DNA of 64,000 nucleotides from Rhodanobacter sp. C06 (GTDB lineage: Bacteria > Pseudomonadota > Gammaproteobacteria > Xanthomonadales > Rhodanobacteraceae). The stretch covers positions 1 to 64,000 of the forward strand of contig NZ_MUNP01000030.1 in NCBI RefSeq assembly GCF_002001105.1, in the 5' to 3' direction. The position numbers and the translations under genes are program-made. Position 1 is the first letter of the stretch. Every line of letters begins with the position of its first letter. Below, in pieces: positions 1 to 9,191 of the stretch. The notes under the pieces are model-generated. The model saw nothing but the letters and a program-made list of their open reading frames with translations. It ran no database searches and was not told the origin of the DNA.

Positions 1-57
1 CTGTTTGCGCTGGGCAACCTATGGATGGCGCGCGGGATACTGCTGCAACCGAGATAG
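1..57 (+). pseudogene. Possible C-terminal scrap of an IS5-type transposase
   Basis: The first bases read in frame as LFALGNLWMARGILLQPR followed by a stop. The pattern FAL-NLW-AR resembles the extreme C-terminus of IS5-family transposases. It is cut by the window edge, so it may be the end of an intact gene or another remnant. Only the short similarity and the IS debris immediately downstream support it, so the call is weak. Confidence 0.3.
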
Positions 58-154
58 GGTTGCTGCGTCCGCCGTGGCCTGAAAAGGCTGGCGGCGGCAC
101 GAAGAACATGGAATGGGGCTCGCGGGCGGGAGCATCTTGCCTGCCGCTGGCTCA

Positions 155-566
155 AATACGCGCCGAGAGCATGAGGCGGTGATTGATCAGACCATCCTTA
201 ACTGCTTCGCGTAGCGGCTTGACCAGGCCATGCTTCTCTAGCAAGTGGCGGAACTTGCATACTGTCGTCTCCTCCGGCGCACCCTCACTCCGCAGGTCGA
301 TGCCCACGAACCGCCGCTCGCCGTCGAGTCGTACAGCGCCTCTTCTACCGCCGGATCGGGCAGTGCGTACAACTGCTGCAGGAAGTGAATGCGCAGCATC
401 CGTTCTAGACCCACCGCACGCGACCGCCGCCGACCGGTTCTTTCGGATAGTGCCGCTCGATCGCCGCGCACGGTGCTGACCACGGCACCACCTGGTCCAT
501 CTCCGCCAAGAACATGTCGCGCCGCGTCGCTTTGCGGCGCCGCTCGAATCCGGCATCGCGCTGCAT
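155..566 (-). pseudogene. IS5-family transposase, N-terminal remnant with frameshifts
   Basis: Read from ATG at 566 on the minus strand, three frames must be joined to rebuild a recognisable IS5-type N-terminus. The first gives FERRRKATRRDMFLAEMDQV and a CAAIE-HYPK stretch. The second gives GLERMLRIHFLQQ and DPAVEEALYDS. The third gives RRFVGIDL, ETTVCKFRHLLEKHGL. After HGL the similarity stops and the frame ends at about 152. The DDE catalytic core is missing, so this is a decayed fragment of roughly 120 residues with at least two frameshifts. It abuts an IS3-type fragment on its upstream side. Confidence 0.75.
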
Positions 567-594
567 CGACCTTGTCAGGGCCGTTGTCCAGGCG

Positions 595-690
595 CAGGCG
601 TTGGGGCGCACCGCGTAGCTCCACCAACTCGTCCAACGCCCGGATCACCCGCAGAGACGGCAAACTGGTGTCGATCTCACACTGTGCCAG
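595..690 (-). pseudogene. IS3-family OrfB (integrase-like) fragment
   Basis: Minus-strand translation gives EIDTSLPSLRVIRALDELVE, then RGAPQRLRLDNGPD. This matches the region around the second catalytic aspartate of IS3-family OrfB transposases (S-RVIRAL...G-P--LR-DNGPE). Only about 30 codons remain. It is interrupted upstream by a stop and runs directly into the IS5 remnant, which suggests that IS5 inserted into, or recombined with, an older IS3 copy. Confidence 0.55.
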
Positions 691-836
691 AGGTCAGTCT
701 TGTCTGATTGTATAAGTGCTTATACATTTTGCTTCGCCGGCCGCGCCATGACCTGACCTGACCTGCCGAGCGATGGCCCATTCCAGTTGCCCTGTCACAT
801 AGAAAGGCCCGTGCGCCCCTCTACCAGGAGCTCCTT

Positions 837-2627
837 ATGTACAAGTCACTCTCGCTCGGCGCGGCTCTCCTGCTCGCGCTTCATGCCGTGCCCGCACCCT
901 GTCACGCTACTCCCACGGCACCACCCGCTTGGATCACTCGCAGCAACGATGCATCCCGTGTCTTGCTTGACGCAACCGGACCGTTCAGTCCCGAGGACGC
1001 GTCGGACTATGGCGACGCGCGGTTCGACACGCGTGTGGCAGATCTCCGGCCACGCGCCAGCGAGCGCCAAAAGGCGGCTTTGCTGGAGGCGCGCAAGGAA
1101 TTGGAGCGCCGTCTGCATGGTGAGCAGGACGAAAATGTCCGCCAGGATCTGAACATCCTGATTGGACAGATCGACCTGCAGGTCGAAGGGATCGACCTCG
1201 ACGACAAATACATGCTGCCGTTTGTCGACCTGGGCCAACTCGTATTCAACGGCGAGTTCGTCCTGCTGAAGGACGGAGTTGCCAAGGAACGGCACCCCGC
1301 AGCGCTCAAGCGGCTCGAATGCTATGCAGGAATGGCGCCAGGTTGCACTCCCATCACCAAGCTCGCTGAAGCCCAGACTGAGAGCCGCCTCGGAAACCGG
1401 ACCCTGCTCGGGCCCTTCCGTGATGCCCTGACGGACCAGCTTGATAAACGCGAACGGTACATGGCCGGACTTCGCCAGCTCTTTAAAAAGAATCATCTGG
1501 AAGGTGCTGGTCCAGCGCTGAATGCCCTCGACCAGCAACTGCGGGACTACGACCGCTGGGCGCGGCAGACAGTGTTGCCACGCGCCAGGGCGGACTTCCG
1601 CCTGCCGGAGGCCGAATACGCCCATAACCTCAAAGTCGTAGGTTTGAACATCGATACACGCGACTTGATCCATCAAGCGATGGTCGAATTCGCCGAAACA
1701 CGATCAGCCATGCAGGTGCTTGCCCCCGTGGTGGCCAAGGCGGAGGGTATCCAGGGAACCGACTACCGGGAGGTGCTCAAGGCGCTGAAGGCCAAACAAT
1801 TGGACAAGTCCTCGGTTCTACCTACCTATCGGCGCGTGATCGCCCAGGTAGAGGCCACGATCCGAAAGCAGGGCATCGTAACGTTGCCCAAGCGCGAAAT
1901 GGACGTTCGCATGGCGTCGGACGCGGAGGACGCGGCGATCCCCGCACCTCACATGGATCCTCCGCCATTCATCGGAAACAAGGGCGAGCACGGCACGTTC
2001 GTGCTGACCAGCGGGCACCAGGGAGGCGGCTCCAAGCAGACCTACGACGACTTCACGTACGAAGCGGCAGCCTGGACCATGACCGCCCACGAGGGGCGGC
2101 CCGGACACGAATTGCAGTTCGACGGGATGATAGAACACGGCGTTTCGCTGGCACGCGCCTTGTTCGCCTTCAACAGCGTAAACGCGGAAGGGTGGGCGCT
2201 CTATTCGGAAATGGAGATGCTCCCCTACGAACCGCCGGCGGGCCAGTTCGTCGCCTATCAGCTCCGTCTGTTGCGCGCAGCCCGGGCCTTCCTCGACCCC
2301 ATGCTCAACCTTGGCATGATCACCCGCCAGCGCGCACACGATGTCCTGGTGCAGGACGTGGGTCTGTCCGAGGGACTGGCGCGTGAGGAGCTGGATCGCT
2401 ATACGGCCGAATCTCCCGGGCAGGCGACCGCCTACTTCTATGGATATTCGCGTATCGTCCAATTGCGCGAGGCCACCGAACTGGCATTGGGAAACAAATT
2501 CAACCGAAAAGCATTCAACGACTTCCTGGTAAGCCTGGGGATGTTGCCGCCCGACCTCGTCGCCGAAGCAGTCCGTACGCAGTTCATCCCGGCCGCGGAA
2601 CGGGCAACCCAGCAAACGTCCCATTGA
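837..2627 (+). CDS. DUF885 family secreted metallopeptidase-like protein
   Basis: A 596-residue protein. The N-terminal 24 residues form a signal peptide (MYKSLSLGAALLLALHAVPA, then a small-residue cleavage site CHA). The C-terminal half has the DUF885 hallmarks: H418-E419-G-R-P-G-H424, a variant of the HExxH zinc site, and a downstream NAEGWALYSEME that would give the third ligand. The family is generally treated as putative zinc peptidases/carboxypeptidases; substrates are mostly unknown. The signal peptide implies a periplasmic or secreted location. The start is supported by AGGAG about eight bases upstream. A MarR regulator follows 21 bases after the stop, probably in the same transcript. 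Confidence 0.85.
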   Translation: MYKSLSLGAALLLALHAVPAPCHATPTAPPAWITRSNDASRVLLDATGPFSPEDASDYGDARFDTRVADLRPRASERQKAALLEARKELERRLHGEQDENVRQDLNILIGQIDLQVEGIDLDDKYMLPFVDLGQLVFNGEFVLLKDGVAKERHPAALKRLECYAGMAPGCTPITKLAEAQTESRLGNRTLLGPFRDALTDQLDKRERYMAGLRQLFKKNHLEGAGPALNALDQQLRDYDRWARQTVLPRARADFRLPEAEYAHNLKVVGLNIDTRDLIHQAMVEFAETRSAMQVLAPVVAKAEGIQGTDYREVLKALKAKQLDKSSVLPTYRRVIAQVEATIRKQGIVTLPKREMDVRMASDAEDAAIPAPHMDPPPFIGNKGEHGTFVLTSGHQGGGSKQTYDDFTYEAAAWTMTAHEGRPGHELQFDGMIEHGVSLARALFAFNSVNAEGWALYSEMEMLPYEPPAGQFVAYQLRLLRAARAFLDPMLNLGMITRQRAHDVLVQDVGLSEGLAREELDRYTAESPGQATAYFYGYSRIVQLREATELALGNKFNRKAFNDFLVSLGMLPPDLVAEAVRTQFIPAAERATQQTSH

Positions 2628-2648
2628 AAGGCATTTAGGCAGTCGATC

Positions 2649-3170
2649 ATGGCAACAAAGCGTCGCGCGGCAACCAGAGCTCACCACAACGACCTCTCCG
2701 GTCCCGGCCCGGCTCAGCCGGGCCTGGGCACGCAGCTGCGCCGCCTGGTCAACCACCTGGACAGCGCCGTCGAGGAAGCATACCGGCGGGCAGGGCTGGA
2801 CTATCGCGCACGCTATACCCCAATCGTGCGCATGTTGATTGAGCAGGGGTCTTGCACGCTTCGGGAGATTTCCCAAAGCATCGGCATCAGCCATTCGGCA
2901 GTCAGCCAGACCGTGTCCCAAATGGCGAGCCGGCAATTGGTTGATGTTTGTTCGGCCACGGATGGACGCGAACGCCTCGTAAGCCTTTCGCCGCAAGCGA
3001 GGGCGCTCTTGCCGGACCTGGAACGCTGCTGGCGTGCGACAGCCAGAGCTGCCGCTTCCATCGACGCGGAACTGAGCTTTCCGCTCTCGACACTGTTAAA
3101 CGAAGCACTCCAGGCGCTTGAGCGGCGCTCGTTCTCCACCCGATTGGCCAGCGCACCCCCGTCCGACTGA
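2649..3170 (+). CDS. MarR-family transcriptional regulator
   Basis: A 173-residue cytoplasmic DNA-binding protein. After a basic, disordered-looking 25-residue head, the winged helix-turn-helix occupies about residues 60-115. The recognition-helix region is around residues 69-98 (TLREISQSIGISHSAVSQTV) and the wing carries D-GRERLVSLS. C-terminal helices would form the dimer interface. It lies 21 bases downstream of the DUF885 gene and is probably co-transcribed. MarR proteins usually repress their own operon in response to a small ligand; neither ligand nor operator can be named from the sequence. Confidence 0.85.
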   Translation: MATKRRAATRAHHNDLSGPGPAQPGLGTQLRRLVNHLDSAVEEAYRRAGLDYRARYTPIVRMLIEQGSCTLREISQSIGISHSAVSQTVSQMASRQLVDVCSATDGRERLVSLSPQARALLPDLERCWRATARAAASIDAELSFPLSTLLNEALQALERRSFSTRLASAPPSD

Positions 3171-3484
3171 ATGCCTTCGCCGTGCCTTGGCAAGTCTGTC
3201 TCGGGGGCGTGTTTTCCTATCATCAGAGGCCACGAGCGTCACTGGTAGGACCCGTGGCCTCCCCCTTGGATATCGGTGAGTTGGATCATCGACGGTGGGT
3301 CGGGCTGGTTAGCTCCCTGGCGCATCCAGATGCGGAGTCCGAGCGGTGATCCGGAGTCCTCTGGGATTGCGATGTAGGATTGGACTACCTTTTACCAACG
3401 ACCACTTTGTCTCTGATCGCGGGAATCAAACGAAACGAGCCGGCATCTGCCGGCTCTTTTCGATTCAGGCTGCTGACTCGACGC
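3171..3484. other. Convergent intergenic region between MarR gene and cyoD
   Basis: A 314-base gap between converging genes. It holds a loose inverted repeat (AGGCCACG at 3227-3234 and CGTGGCCT at 3253-3260) with no T-run, and a good terminator hairpin at 3437-3460. No coding region or RNA gene was recognised. Confidence 0.5.
3437..3460 (+). terminator. Rho-independent terminator, possibly bidirectional
   Basis: A perfect 8-bp stem GAGCCGGC/GCCGGCTC with loop ATCT is followed by TTTT on the plus strand. On the minus strand the stem is followed by GTTTCGTTT, so it may also stop the cyo transcript arriving from the right. Confidence 0.65.
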
Positions 3485-3865
3485 TCAGCTATCCCCGCTG
3501 CGCTGATACTGCGGCGACATCGGCATCATGTTCGCGTTCTCGTTGTACATGACCCAGATGGAGGCGCCCAGCACGATCACCACCAGCACGATGGTGAAGA
3601 TGAAGGCCATCATGTTCCAGCCGCCTTCCGAGTGCGTGTCGAGGTGCAGGAAATAGACGATGTGCACGAAGATCTGCACGATCGCGAGCAGCAGCACCAG
3701 GGTGATGGTCAGCCAGTGGCTGTCGAACACATGCCCCATCACCAGCCAGAACGGGATGATGGTGAGGATCGCCGCCAGCACGAAGCCGGTCAGGTAGCCG
3801 CGCAGGCTGCCCTGGTGCACATGCAGGGTGTCGTCCGCGTGGCCGGGAGAGGATGGATGGCTCAT
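3485..3865 (-). CDS. cyoD: Cytochrome bo3 ubiquinol oxidase subunit IV (CyoD)
   Basis: A 126-residue inner-membrane protein with three predicted helices (around GYLTGFVLAAILTIIPF, ITLVLLLAIVQIFVHIVYFL and MMAFIFTIVLVVIVLGASIW). This is the size and layout of CyoD, a non-catalytic subunit that helps assemble subunit I. The ATG at 3865 overlaps the cyoC stop by four bases (ATGA) and has AGGAGTG upstream, so translation is probably coupled. It is the last gene of the cyoABCD operon. The heme O synthase gene cyoE, common at this position in enterobacteria, is absent. Confidence 0.95.
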   Translation of the reverse strand: MSHPSSPGHADDTLHVHQGSLRGYLTGFVLAAILTIIPFWLVMGHVFDSHWLTITLVLLLAIVQIFVHIVYFLHLDTHSEGGWNMMAFIFTIVLVVIVLGASIWVMYNENANMMPMSPQYQRSGDS

Positions 3866-4488
3866 CGCAGCACTCCTGCCAGATAGACGAAGCTGAAGAC
3901 GCCAACCCACACCAGGTCCAGGAAGTGCCAGAACATGCTCAGACACTGGAGGCGCCGGATGTTCGCTTCGGTGAGGCCGAACTTGCCCAGCTGCACCATC
4001 AGCACGATCAGCCACAGGATGCCGACGGAGACATGCAGGCCGTGCGTGCCGACCAGGGTGAAGAACGAAGACAGGAAGGCGCTGCGGTCGGGGCCGGCGC
4101 CGGCCTCGATCATGTCGTGGAACTCGTGCAGCTCCAGCCCCACGAAGCCCGCCGCCAGCAGGCCGGCCACCGCCAGCCACGCCAGCATGGCGCGCTTGCG
4201 CTGCCGCGCCATTTCCAGCATCGCGAAACCGAAGGTCACCGACGACAGCAGCAGCAGCGCCGTGTTCACCGCCAGGCCGGGCAGGTCGAGTATCTGGGCG
4301 GCCGACGGCCCACCGGCGTCGTTGGTGCCCAGCACGGCATAGCAGGCGAACAGCGAGGCGAAGATGAAGCAGTCGCTCATCAGGTAGATCCAGAACCCGA
4401 GCAGGGTTCCGTTGTGAGCGGGCGGCTCCTCGTGGCAGAGGAACGTCGAGGGTGCGCTACCGGCAGTATCGACAGCCGTACTGTTCAT
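3862..4488 (-). CDS. cyoC: Cytochrome bo3 ubiquinol oxidase subunit III (CyoC)
   Basis: A 208-residue polytopic membrane protein of the heme-copper oxidase subunit III family. Characteristic segments are [20 protein letters not shown] near the N-terminus, the [10 protein letters not shown] segment late in the protein, and a C-terminal [16 protein letters not shown]. It packs beside subunit I and has no redox centre. ATG at 4488 overlaps the cyoB stop by four bases and its own stop overlaps cyoD in the same way, which is typical translational coupling. Confidence 0.95.
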   Translation of the reverse strand: MNSTAVDTAGSAPSTFLCHEEPPAHNGTLLGFWIYLMSDCFIFASLFACYAVLGTNDAGGPSAAQILDLPGLAVNTALLLLSSVTFGFAMLEMARQRKRAMLAWLAVAGLLAAGFVGLELHEFHDMIEAGAGPDRSAFLSSFFTLVGTHGLHVSVGILWLIVLMVQLGKFGLTEANIRRLQCLSMFWHFLDLVWVGVFSFVYLAGVLR

Positions 4489-6515
4489 GCGCGTGCCCCT
4501 TGGGTTTCAGCTTGCCAATTGCCGGTGTGTTCGAACTCCCGTACCTCTTCTGCATGGATGTGGAAGTCGCGGTGGTAGTTGAAGGTGTGGGCGATGGCCG
4601 CGACGATGATGCCCACGAAGGACGCCGCCGCCAGCCACCAGATGTACCAGACCAGGCCGAAGCAGCAGAGGAAGGACAGCACGCCGATGACTGCGCCCGC
4701 TGCCGTGTTCTTCGGCATGTGGATCGGGTGGAAGCCTTCCAGCGGGCGCCGGTAGCCGTGCTTCTTCATGTCGGTCCAGGCGTCGCGCGCGTGGATGTTG
4801 GGAATGAACGCGAAGTTGTAGTCCGGCGGCGGCGACGAGGTGGACCACTCCAGCGTGCGGCCGTTCCACGGGTCGCCGCCCACGGCGTAGGCCTTGCGCC
4901 GCACGATGCTGACGTAGATCTGGATGATGAAGGCCAGGATGCCGAGCGCGATCAGCAAGGCGCCGAACGCGGCGACGATGAAATACGGCTGCAGGGCCGG
5001 GTTGTCGAAATGGCTGAGGCGGCGGGTCACGCCCATGAAGCCCATGATGTACAGCGGCGTGAACGCCACCCAGAAGCCCACCAGCCAGAACCAGAAGCTG
5101 GCCTTGCCCCAGGACTCGTCGAGCTTGAAGCCGAACGCCTTGGGGAACCAGTAGTTGACCGCCGCGAACACGCCGAACACCACGCCGCCGATGATCACGT
5201 TGTGGAAGTGCGCGATCAGGAACAGGCTGTTGTGCAGCAGGAAGTCCGCCGGCGCCACCGACAGCATCACGCCGGTCATGCCGCCGATGGTGAAGGTGAA
5301 CAGGAAGCCCATCGTCCACAGCATCGGTACGGTGAAGTGCACGCGGCCGCGGTACATGGTGAACAGCCAGTTGAAGATCTTCACTCCCGTGGGGATGGAA
5401 ATCATCATGGTGGTCAGCGAGAAGAACGAGTTGACGTCGGCACCCGAGCCCATCGTGAAAAAGTGGTGCAGCCACACCAGGTACGACAGGATCATGATCG
5501 CGACGGTGGCGTAGACCATCGACGAATAGCCGAACAGCGGCTTGCCCGAGAACGTGGGCACGACTTCCGAATACACGCCGAAGATCGGCAGGATCAGGAT
5601 GTACACCTCCGGATGCCCCCACACCCAGATCAGGTTGATGTACATCATCACGTTGCCACCGAAGCCGCTGGTGAAGAAGTGGGTGCCGAGGTAGCGGTCC
5701 AGCGAGAGCAGCAGCAGCGTGGCGGTGAGCACCGGGAACGTCGCGATGATCAGTCCGCTGGTGCACAGCGCGGTCCAGCTGAATACCGGCATCTTCATCA
5801 TCGTCATGCCGGGCGCGCGCATCTTCAGGATCGTGGTCACGAAGTTGACGCCGGTCAGCAACGTGCCCACGCCGGACAGCTGCAGGCCCCAGATGTAGTA
5901 GTCGACGCCGGGACCCTGCTGCAGTTCCGAGACGGGCGGGTAGCCCAGCCAGCCGGCGGTCGAGAAGTCGCCGACGAACAGCGACACCATGAACAGGATC
6001 GCGCCCCAGAACGTGAACCAGAAGCTCAGGTTGTTGAGGAAGGGGAACGCCACGTCGCGCGCGCCGATCTGCAGCGGCATCACGTAGTTCATCAGGCCAA
6101 CGATGTAGGCCATCGCCACGAAGAAGATCATGATCGCGCCGTGCGCCGAGAAGATCTGGTCGTAGTGTTCCGGCGGCAGGTAACCCATCTGCGGGCCGAA
6201 GGCGTAGGCCTGCTGCGCGCGCATCATGATGGCGTCGGAGAAGCCGCGCAGCAGCATCACCGTGCCGAGGATCATGTACATGATGCCGAGCTTCTTGTGA
6301 TCCACGCTGGTGAACCAGTCGTGCCACAGGTAACCCCACAGGCGCTTCTTCGTGATGTACCCGAGAATGGCCACGCCGCCGAGCGCCACCACGACCAGGG
6401 TGACGAGGACGATGCGGCCTTCGAGGTCGGGTTTCAGGAACGGCAGCGAGTCGAGCGTGAGCCGACCGAACAGGAAATCCCACACGGGCGCACGATGGGG
6501 CATGGCTTCGGGCAT
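4485..6515 (-). CDS. cyoB: Cytochrome bo3 ubiquinol oxidase subunit I (CyoB)
   Basis: A 676-residue catalytic subunit that oxidises ubiquinol, reduces oxygen and pumps protons across the inner membrane. All signature ligands can be read: WGHPEVY (CuB histidine with the cross-linked tyrosine), [10 protein letters not shown] (the two further CuB histidines) and [11 protein letters not shown] (the two heme ligands). [15 protein letters not shown] near the N-terminus supplies the low-spin heme histidine. Length matches other CyoB proteins. ATG at 6515 has GGAG upstream; an in-frame ATG four codons later is possible. It lies 22 bases after cyoA and overlaps cyoC by four bases. Confidence 0.97.
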   Translation of the reverse strand: MPEAMPHRAPVWDFLFGRLTLDSLPFLKPDLEGRIVLVTLVVVALGGVAILGYITKKRLWGYLWHDWFTSVDHKKLGIMYMILGTVMLLRGFSDAIMMRAQQAYAFGPQMGYLPPEHYDQIFSAHGAIMIFFVAMAYIVGLMNYVMPLQIGARDVAFPFLNNLSFWFTFWGAILFMVSLFVGDFSTAGWLGYPPVSELQQGPGVDYYIWGLQLSGVGTLLTGVNFVTTILKMRAPGMTMMKMPVFSWTALCTSGLIIATFPVLTATLLLLSLDRYLGTHFFTSGFGGNVMMYINLIWVWGHPEVYILILPIFGVYSEVVPTFSGKPLFGYSSMVYATVAIMILSYLVWLHHFFTMGSGADVNSFFSLTTMMISIPTGVKIFNWLFTMYRGRVHFTVPMLWTMGFLFTFTIGGMTGVMLSVAPADFLLHNSLFLIAHFHNVIIGGVVFGVFAAVNYWFPKAFGFKLDESWGKASFWFWLVGFWVAFTPLYIMGFMGVTRRLSHFDNPALQPYFIVAAFGALLIALGILAFIIQIYVSIVRRKAYAVGGDPWNGRTLEWSTSSPPPDYNFAFIPNIHARDAWTDMKKHGYRRPLEGFHPIHMPKNTAAGAVIGVLSFLCCFGLVWYIWWLAAASFVGIIVAAIAHTFNYHRDFHIHAEEVREFEHTGNWQAETQGARA

Positions 6516-6537
6516 GGCTTGAATCTCCGCAAGCAGG

Positions 6538-7539
6538 TCAGTGCGCCGCCGCAGCCTGGGCGGGGACTGTTTTCCCGGTATCCACCAGCGAGGCGGCGCC
6601 GGCGTGCACAGGGGGTTCGTGCATGCCCTGCATGGGTGGCCCGGCGTCGGTCGACATCATCTGGCTCATGCACAACTCGCCGGGGTCGATGCAGCGATCG
6701 AGGATGCGCGTGTACAGGTCGGGCTCGAAGCGTGCGTAGTAGTGCACCGGTGCATCGCGCTCGGGCTGGCGCAGCCGGTCGTATGCCTTGGTGTCGAGTT
6801 CGCTGCCTTCGGCGCGGACCCTCGCCACCCAGGCGTCGAAGTCATGCGTGTTCATGCCCTCGAAGTCGAAGCGCATGTCGGTGAAGCCCGCGCCGCTGTA
6901 GTTGGCCGAGAATCCCCGGTATTGGCCCGGCTTGTTGATGACGGCGTGCAACACCGTCTGCATGCCGGGCATGGTGTAGACCATGCCGGCCAGCTCCGGC
7001 ACGGAGAACGCATCCATCATCGCGTCCGAGGTCATCTTGAAGCGGATCGGCACGTCCACCGGCGCCGCCAGCTGGTTCACCGTGGCGATGCCGTACTGCG
7101 GATAGAAGAACAGCCACTTCCAGCGCAGCGACACCACGTCCACTTCCAGCGGCTTGGTGCCGGCGGCAACGGGTTGTCCCTTGGCCACGCGGTCGAGCGG
7201 ACGATAGGGGTCGAGCTGGTGGGTGCCGATCCAGCTGATCGCGCCGATGGCGATGATGATAAGCAGCGGCCCGGCCCACACCACCAGCTCCAGCTGGGGC
7301 GAATGATCCCACTCGGCATCGTAGCGGGCCTGCTTGTTGGAGGCCCGGTAGCGCCACGCGACGACGCCGATCGCGATCAGCACCGGCACGATGATCAGCA
7401 TCATGATGATCGTGGTGACGATCATCACGTCGCTTTGCTGGCGCGCCACGTCGCCGGACGGATCCAGCAATGCCAAGTGGCAACCGCCGAGCAGTGCAAG
7501 TGGCGACAACAGCAAGCCACGAAGACGTTTCACGGTCAT
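6538..7539 (-). CDS. cyoA: Cytochrome bo3 ubiquinol oxidase subunit II (CyoA), lipoprotein
   Basis: A 333-residue subunit II with a lipoprotein signal peptide: basic MTVKRLRG, hydrophobic core, then LALLGGC with the lipid-modified cysteine at residue 20. Two membrane helices follow (near [20 protein letters not shown] and [19 protein letters not shown]), then a periplasmic cupredoxin-like domain ([34 protein letters not shown]). The CuA ligands of cytochrome c oxidases are not evident, as expected for a quinol oxidase. ATG at 7539 was preferred to an upstream TTG at 7560 because the lipobox then sits at the usual distance. First gene of the operon, divergent from the MFS gene. Confidence 0.93.
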   Translation of the reverse strand: MTVKRLRGLLLSPLALLGGCHLALLDPSGDVARQQSDVMIVTTIIMMLIIVPVLIAIGVVAWRYRASNKQARYDAEWDHSPQLELVVWAGPLLIIIAIGAISWIGTHQLDPYRPLDRVAKGQPVAAGTKPLEVDVVSLRWKWLFFYPQYGIATVNQLAAPVDVPIRFKMTSDAMMDAFSVPELAGMVYTMPGMQTVLHAVINKPGQYRGFSANYSGAGFTDMRFDFEGMNTHDFDAWVARVRAEGSELDTKAYDRLRQPERDAPVHYYARFEPDLYTRILDRCIDPGELCMSQMMSTDAGPPMQGMHEPPVHAGAASLVDTGKTVPAQAAAAH

Positions 7540-7760
7540 GGGCGCGTGTGCATCAGGCAACGAGGTGCGCCTACACTACTCTTCAAGGGCGGGCCTATAC
7601 TACCCCCGCAAAACCTGTTTTCCGACTGATTCGCCACGCCGGAGATCGGTCGGAGTTGCAAAGGGAAGTTGTGGTGGCCATGTGAATCGACCGCCGCATT
7701 GCGCGATGCCGCAGCCGGTCCGTCCGGCGACTTCATGCACGATCTCGCCAGGGAATTGCC
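7540..7760. promoter_or_regulatory. Divergent promoter region between cyoA and the MFS gene
   Basis: About 220 bases separate the two 5' ends, so both promoters should lie here. A TATACT hexamer at 7596-7601 (plus strand) and TAGTAT on the opposite strand are possible -10 elements, but no convincing -35 partner was found. The assignment rests mainly on gene layout. Confidence 0.4.
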
Positions 7761-9092
7761 ATGCCAAGCAGCCACACCCAGTCGGTCCCAGGTTTGGTCG
7801 TGCCTGCGCATGACGGGAGTTCCCACGCGGATCAGATGACGCCGGGAGATCTCGCGGTCGGCGTGCTGGTCGGTCGCGTCAGCCAGTCCTTCGACTTCTT
7901 CGTGTTCGGCATCGGCTGCGTGCTGGCGTTCCCCGAGGTGTTCTTTCCCTTCGCCAGCCAGATCGATGGCGTCTTCTACTCCTTCGCGATCTTCGCGCTC
8001 GCCTTCATCGCACGGCCGCTGGGCTCGATGTTCTTCGTGGTGCTGCAGCGCCAGCTCGGCCTCCCCACCAAGCTGACCATCGCGCTGTTCCTGCTCGGCA
8101 TGGCGACGGCCGGCACGGCCTTCCTGCCCGGTTACGCGACGCTGGGCTGGGCGGCCATCCTGGCGCTGGCGGTGTTGCGCTTCGGGCAGGGTTTCGCGCT
8201 GGGCGGCAGCTGGAGCGGGCTGGCTTCGCTGATGGTGCTCAAGTCGCCCAAGGAGCGGCGCGGCTGGTATGCGATGCTGCCCCAGTTGAGCGAGCCGATC
8301 GGGTTCATCATCGCGGCCGCGCTGTTCGCCTACATCTGGGCCAGCCTGTCGCATCAGGAGTTCGTCGACTGGGGCTGGCGCTATCCGTTCTTCGCGGCCT
8401 TCGCCATCAACGTGGTGGCCTTGTTCGCGCGTTTGCGCATGGTGGTCGCGCCCCGCTATGCCGAGCAGCTCAAGGAGCGCGATCTCGAACCGTCGTCGAT
8501 GCGCGAGCTGGTGCGGTCGCAGGGCAACAACATCGTGTTGGGTGCCTTCGCTCCGCTGGCCAGCTACGCGATGTTCCACCTGGTGACCATCTTCGCGTTG
8601 TCATGGGCGTTGCTGTTCACGCGGCAATCGGTGGTCAGTTTCCTCGTGGTGCAGATCATTGGCGCCTTCGTGGCGCTGCCTTGCATGATCCTGTCCGGCC
8701 GCGTGGCAAACCGGTTCGGTCGCCGCACCACCCTGGCTGTCGGCGGCGTGCTGATCGCGGTCTACAGCGGCTGGACCGCGTTGTTGCTCGCCGGCGGTAC
8801 CGCGAACAGCTACGTGTTCATCATCCTCGGTTACGCCTTGCTCGGCTTCACGCTCGCGCAGGCGGCCGGTGCGGTGAGTTCGAACTTCCGGCCGGAATTT
8901 CGCTACTCCGGCGCCATGATCACCTCGGATCTGGGCTGGCTGATCGGCGCGGGCTTCGCCCCGCTGGTGGCGCTGGCGCTCGCCCGCTATGCCGGGGTGC
9001 CTTACGTGGGCCTGTACCTGCTTTCGGGGGCAGTGGGCACGCTGGCCGCCTTGTGGATCAGCCGTCGCTCGGGTGGCTTGCCCAACGACTGA
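7761..9092 (+). CDS. MFS transporter (metabolite:H+ symporter type)
   Basis: A 443-residue inner-membrane protein with about 12 hydrophobic segments. The first segment carries VGRVSQSFDFFVFGIGCVLA. FIARPLGSMFFVVL lies near the conserved loop 2-3 position, and RFGQGFALGGSWSG resembles the fifth-helix motif of the MHS (sugar/carboxylate:H+ symporter) branch. A second-half loop carries SGRVANRFGRRTT. The substrate cannot be told. The gene lies between cyoABCD and a SURF1 gene, so a link to respiration is possible but inferred. ATG at 7761 has AGGGAA upstream. Confidence 0.85.
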   Translation: MPSSHTQSVPGLVVPAHDGSSHADQMTPGDLAVGVLVGRVSQSFDFFVFGIGCVLAFPEVFFPFASQIDGVFYSFAIFALAFIARPLGSMFFVVLQRQLGLPTKLTIALFLLGMATAGTAFLPGYATLGWAAILALAVLRFGQGFALGGSWSGLASLMVLKSPKERRGWYAMLPQLSEPIGFIIAAALFAYIWASLSHQEFVDWGWRYPFFAAFAINVVALFARLRMVVAPRYAEQLKERDLEPSSMRELVRSQGNNIVLGAFAPLASYAMFHLVTIFALSWALLFTRQSVVSFLVVQIIGAFVALPCMILSGRVANRFGRRTTLAVGGVLIAVYSGWTALLLAGGTANSYVFIILGYALLGFTLAQAAGAVSSNFRPEFRYSGAMITSDLGWLIGAGFAPLVALALARYAGVPYVGLYLLSGAVGTLAALWISRRSGGLPND

Positions 9093-9191
9093 TGCTTGCT
9101 CGGGCCCCGCCGCGGCATGATGTCGCTGATCGCGTGGCTGGCGTAGAACCTTCGGTGACGCGCGGCGTGCATGGTGCGATCATGCCGCGCC

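Larger units (their letters stand above)
58..836. other. IS graveyard without intact gene
   Basis: Apart from the transposase scraps described separately, no intact coding region is seen here. A short tandem run of CCTGA units lies near 749-765. An AGGAG box just before 837 serves the next gene. Confidence 0.5.

Noticed and set aside
749-766. Tandem CCTGA repeat as a start of a direct-repeat or CRISPR-like array
   Set aside because: Only about three short units, no spacers and no cas genes.
3227-3260. Inverted repeat AGGCCACG/CGTGGCCT as a terminator of the MarR gene
   Set aside because: The loop is 18 bases and no T-run follows; the hairpin at 3437-3460 is a far better terminator.
4452-6884. 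A very long open frame (810 codons) on the plus strand opposite cyoB and cyoA
   Set aside because: It is rich in His, Arg, Glu and Gln in low-complexity fashion and lies fully opposite well-conserved cyo genes; it is a shadow caused by high third-position GC.
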